NCBI GenBank assembly: GCA_011525265.1
Contig: WTHV01000270.1
Span: 1 to 8,433, forward strand
Length of the DNA stretch: 8,433 nucleotides
Direction: 5' to 3'
From: Alphaproteobacteria bacterium
Lineage (GTDB): Bacteria; Pseudomonadota; Alphaproteobacteria; Puniceispirillales; Puniceispirillaceae
Shown piece by piece: positions 6,328 through 8,433 of the stretch; within the stretch, counting starts at the first letter, position 1; the number at the start of each line of letters is the position of its first letter. A program made the position numbers and the translations under genes. The notes below the pieces were generated by a model. It did no database searches. It saw only the letters and a program-made list of their open reading frames with translations, and was not told the DNA's origin.

Positions 6328-8334
6328 ATGGCACGCAAATCAAGCGCAAATACAGCAGAAGCAAAAGACCAGAAAGGCGATGCGCCAATTCTGGACACAA
6401 AGAATTCTGCGATTAAGACCCTTATCAAAAAGGGCAAAGAGCGCGGCTTTGTCACACATGATGAATTAAACGCGGCTCTGCCCCAAGAAGAATTATCATC
6501 CGAGCAAATCGAAGATGTCATGTCAGCTCTAAGCGAGATGGGCGTGAATGTGGTTGATTCAGCTGATAGCGAAGATGCTGGTGCAGAGGAGTCAAACGAA
6601 GAAGGCACAACCTCAGGCAATTTGTCTGATTCAGATGTGTCTGGCTCAGATGACCCTGTGCGTATGTATTTGCGTGAAATGGGTACGGTTGAATTGCTGT
6701 CGCGTGAGGGCGAGATCGCTATTGCAAAACGTATCGAAGCTGGCCGTGAGATGATGATTGGCGGCCTGTATGAGAGCCCGCTTACCATCCGCGCTCTTAT
6801 CGCATGGCGCAAGCAGGTCGAAGAAGGCGCAATGCCGCTTCGTGATATCATTGACCTTGATACCACTTATAACCGCCTAAATGGCACACCGCTTGAAGAT
6901 CAAAATGCGTTACGACTTGCGGCTGAAAATGATGATTCAGATGATATCGAAGCTGATCCAGAGCTTGAAAATAACGAAGCCGAGGAAGAAGAAGACGATG
7001 ACAATGAAGACACAACATCACAAGACTCAAACCAGTCAGATGATGACGATGATGATGATCTAGATGATTTCAATATGTCACTTGCCGCGATGGAAGAAGC
7101 GGTCAGCGACGATGTCTTTGCAAGCTTTGATGAGGTCGAAAAAGCCTTTAATGTGTTCAATAAATTACAACAAGCTCATCTGAAATCTATGAAGACAGAA
7201 GAGGCGTTTCCAGCAACAAAGCAAATCGCCTTGCAAAAAGCGCGCATTAGCTTAGCTGAGAAGATGGAAGCTGTGTTCTTGAATGCTAATCGCCTCGAAT
7301 CACTCTCAGAACAGCTGTTTGATTTATCACGTCATATCACAGCGACTGAAGGTCATATCCTACGCCTTGCCACTGATTGCCGTATTAACCGCAACCAATT
7401 TATCGAAGCATGGACAGGGCGCGAGAATGTCGCCAATTGGCCTGGTGATAAATTCAATAATGCAGGCTGGCGCAAATTGCTTGAAAATCACGGCGATGCT
7501 GTGCGCGATACCCAAGATAAGATGGATTTAATGATTGCTGATATTGGCCTTTCAATTGGCGAATTCCGCGAAATCATCCAGACCGTTCAGCGTGGCCAAA
7601 GAGAGGCAGCACGTGCGAAAAAAGAAATGGTCGAGGCAAATTTGCGCCTTGTTATTTCAATTGCGAAAAAATACACCAATCGCGGCCTACAATTCTTGGA
7701 TTTGATTCAAGAAGGTAATATTGGCTTGATGAAGGCGGTTGATAAATTTGAATATCGCAGAGGCTATAAATTCTCGACCTATGCAACATGGTGGATTCGC
7801 CAAGCGATTACCCGCTCTATCGCTGACCAAGCACGCACCATCCGTATTCCTGTTCATATGATTGAGACGATTAACAAGCTTGTGCGTACCTCACGCCATA
7901 TGCTTCACGAAATTGGCCGCGAGCCAACACCTGAAGAATTAGCCGATAAGCTATCAATGCCATTGGATAAGGTGCGCAAAGTCTTAAAAATTGCCAAAGA
8001 GCCTATCTCTCTAGAGACACCGATTGGTGATGAAGAAGATAGCCAGCTTGGTGATTTCATCGAAGATAAGAACGCGATTCAGCCGCTTGATGCCGCCATT
8101 CAATCTAATCTGCGCGAGACCACAACAAGAGTGCTTGCCAGTTTGACCCCCCGTGAAGAGAGGGTCTTGCGTATGCGTTTTGGTATTGGTATGAACACTG
8201 ACCACACACTCGAAGAAGTTGGTCAGCAATTCTCTGTGACAAGAGAGCGTATCAGACAGATTGAAGCCAAAGCCCTGCGCAAGCTCAAACATCCGTCACG
8301 CTCACGCAAATTGCGCAGCTTCCTCGAACATTAA
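6328..8334 (+). CDS. rpoD: RNA polymerase primary sigma factor (sigma-70)
   Basis: This is the housekeeping sigma factor that directs core RNA polymerase to -35/-10 promoters. It has 668 residues against 613 in E. coli. Region 1.1 spans about residues 24-75 (IKTLIKKGKERGFVTHDELNAAL). Region 1.2 begins DPVRMYLREMGTVELLSREGE (109-129). A long non-conserved region (about 141-395) contains a very acidic stretch at 201-248. Region 2 has AKKEMVEANLRLVISIAKKY (430-449), NRGLQFLDLIQEGNIGLMKA (451-470) and the -10-recognition segment YKFSTYATWWIRQAITR (480-496). Region 3 begins at IPVHMIETINK. Region 4 has LTPREERVLRMRFGIG and the -35-binding helix-turn-helix TLEEVGQQFSVTRERIRQIEAKALRKL (627-653). All conserved regions are complete, which distinguishes it from heat-shock and stationary-phase sigma factors. 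GGAAG at 6314-6318, 9 bases upstream, supports the start. It is probably cotranscribed with dnaG. Confidence 0.98.
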   Translation: MARKSSANTAEAKDQKGDAPILDTKNSAIKTLIKKGKERGFVTHDELNAALPQEELSSEQIEDVMSALSEMGVNVVDSADSEDAGAEESNEEGTTSGNLSDSDVSGSDDPVRMYLREMGTVELLSREGEIAIAKRIEAGREMMIGGLYESPLTIRALIAWRKQVEEGAMPLRDIIDLDTTYNRLNGTPLEDQNALRLAAENDDSDDIEADPELENNEAEEEEDDDNEDTTSQDSNQSDDDDDDDLDDFNMSLAAMEEAVSDDVFASFDEVEKAFNVFNKLQQAHLKSMKTEEAFPATKQIALQKARISLAEKMEAVFLNANRLESLSEQLFDLSRHITATEGHILRLATDCRINRNQFIEAWTGRENVANWPGDKFNNAGWRKLLENHGDAVRDTQDKMDLMIADIGLSIGEFREIIQTVQRGQREAARAKKEMVEANLRLVISIAKKYTNRGLQFLDLIQEGNIGLMKAVDKFEYRRGYKFSTYATWWIRQAITRSIADQARTIRIPVHMIETINKLVRTSRHMLHEIGREPTPEELADKLSMPLDKVRKVLKIAKEPISLETPIGDEEDSQLGDFIEDKNAIQPLDAAIQSNLRETTTRVLASLTPREERVLRMRFGIGMNTDHTLEEVGQQFSVTRERIRQIEAKALRKLKHPSRSRKLRSFLEH

Positions 8335-8345
8335 GATGAATCGCA

Positions 8346-8360
8346 CTATCATCATGATAG
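8346..8360. repeat. Small inverted repeat between rpoD and the tRNA
   Basis: CTATCA and TGATAG are perfect complements around a TCA loop, 11 bases after the rpoD stop codon. The stem is AT-rich and has no T run after it, so it is a poor terminator. The tRNA begins only 45 bases after rpoD. Read-through from rpoD into the tRNA is therefore plausible. Confidence 0.35.
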
Positions 8361-8379
8361 CCGATCAGTAAGAAATGAC

Positions 8380-8433
8380 GGGCCTGTAGTTCAATTGGTT
8401 AGAACCCACGGCTCATAACCGTGTTGTTGCAGG
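8380..8433 (+). tRNA. tRNA with CAU anticodon, probably tRNA-Ile2, truncated by window end
   Basis: The 5' acceptor strand GGGCCTG (8380-8386) is followed by T8-A9, a D arm GTTC/GAAC (8389-8392 with 8402-8405) enclosing GG, an anticodon stem CACGG/CCGTG (8407-8411 with 8419-8423), the loop CTCATAA with anticodon CAT at 8414-8416, a five-base variable loop TTGTT, and the first T-stem strand GCAGG. The T loop and 3' acceptor strand lie beyond the window. A CAU anticodon fits initiator Met, elongator Met or lysidine-modified Ile2. The pairable first base G1 and the D arm argue against the initiator. C4 and C5 in the acceptor, the Ile-like GGGCCTG start and the TTG-type variable loop resemble tRNA-Ile2 more than elongator tRNA-Met. 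The Ile2 assignment is inference. Confidence 0.9.

Noticed and set aside
6195..6866. 223-codon minus-strand open frame opposite the end of dnaG and the start of rpoD
   Set aside because: It lies wholly opposite well-supported genes, shows no recognisable motif, and its serine-rich composition is what the complement of acidic rpoD codons gives.
1..8433. Search for an undescribed system such as defence genes, mobile elements, CRISPR or a gene cluster of unknown function
   Set aside because: Every sizeable coding region belongs to a well-known housekeeping family in a recognisable gene order. Only non-coding control elements remain unexplained.

Overview
The window is an ordinary bacterial chromosomal housekeeping segment, most likely from an alphaproteobacterium of moderate GC content. 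The evidence is the gene order (carB and carA diverging from a GatB/YqeY-like gene, then dnaG, then rpoD), the RpoD architecture with a long acidic non-conserved region, the CarA ending, and an Ile-type GGGCCTG acceptor on the trailing tRNA. Placement below class level cannot be made from sequence alone. I saw no insertion sequence, prophage, CRISPR array, toxin or defence gene, and no tract of foreign-looking composition.

Layout. Positions 1-2362 (minus strand) hold the first 787 codons of carB, which runs off the left edge. carA (2366-3574, minus) lies 3 bases upstream of carB, so carA-carB is an operon reading leftward. A 362-base gene-free stretch (3575-3936) separates it from a rightward cluster. 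It carries two candidate car promoters, a perfect 16-base inverted repeat and a weak candidate promoter for the rightward genes. The rightward cluster is a GatB/YqeY-domain gene (3937-4401), a strong rho-independent terminator hairpin (4441-4501), dnaG primase (4576-6246), an 81-base gap with a small hairpin, rpoD (6328-8334), and a truncated CAU-anticodon tRNA (8380-8433) that looks like tRNA-Ile2 rather than elongator tRNA-Met.

How the genes work together. CarA and CarB form carbamoyl-phosphate synthetase, which feeds arginine and pyrimidine synthesis. dnaG and rpoD pair replication priming with the housekeeping sigma factor, as in the E. coli macromolecular synthesis operon (rpsU-dnaG-rpoD). 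Here a GatB/YqeY gene occupies the first position. The regulatory layout also resembles E. coli: a terminator before dnaG, a very weak dnaG ribosome binding site, and a good-looking promoter inside the 3' end of dnaG ahead of rpoD. This regulatory parallel is the most interesting observation. I found no credible undescribed system.
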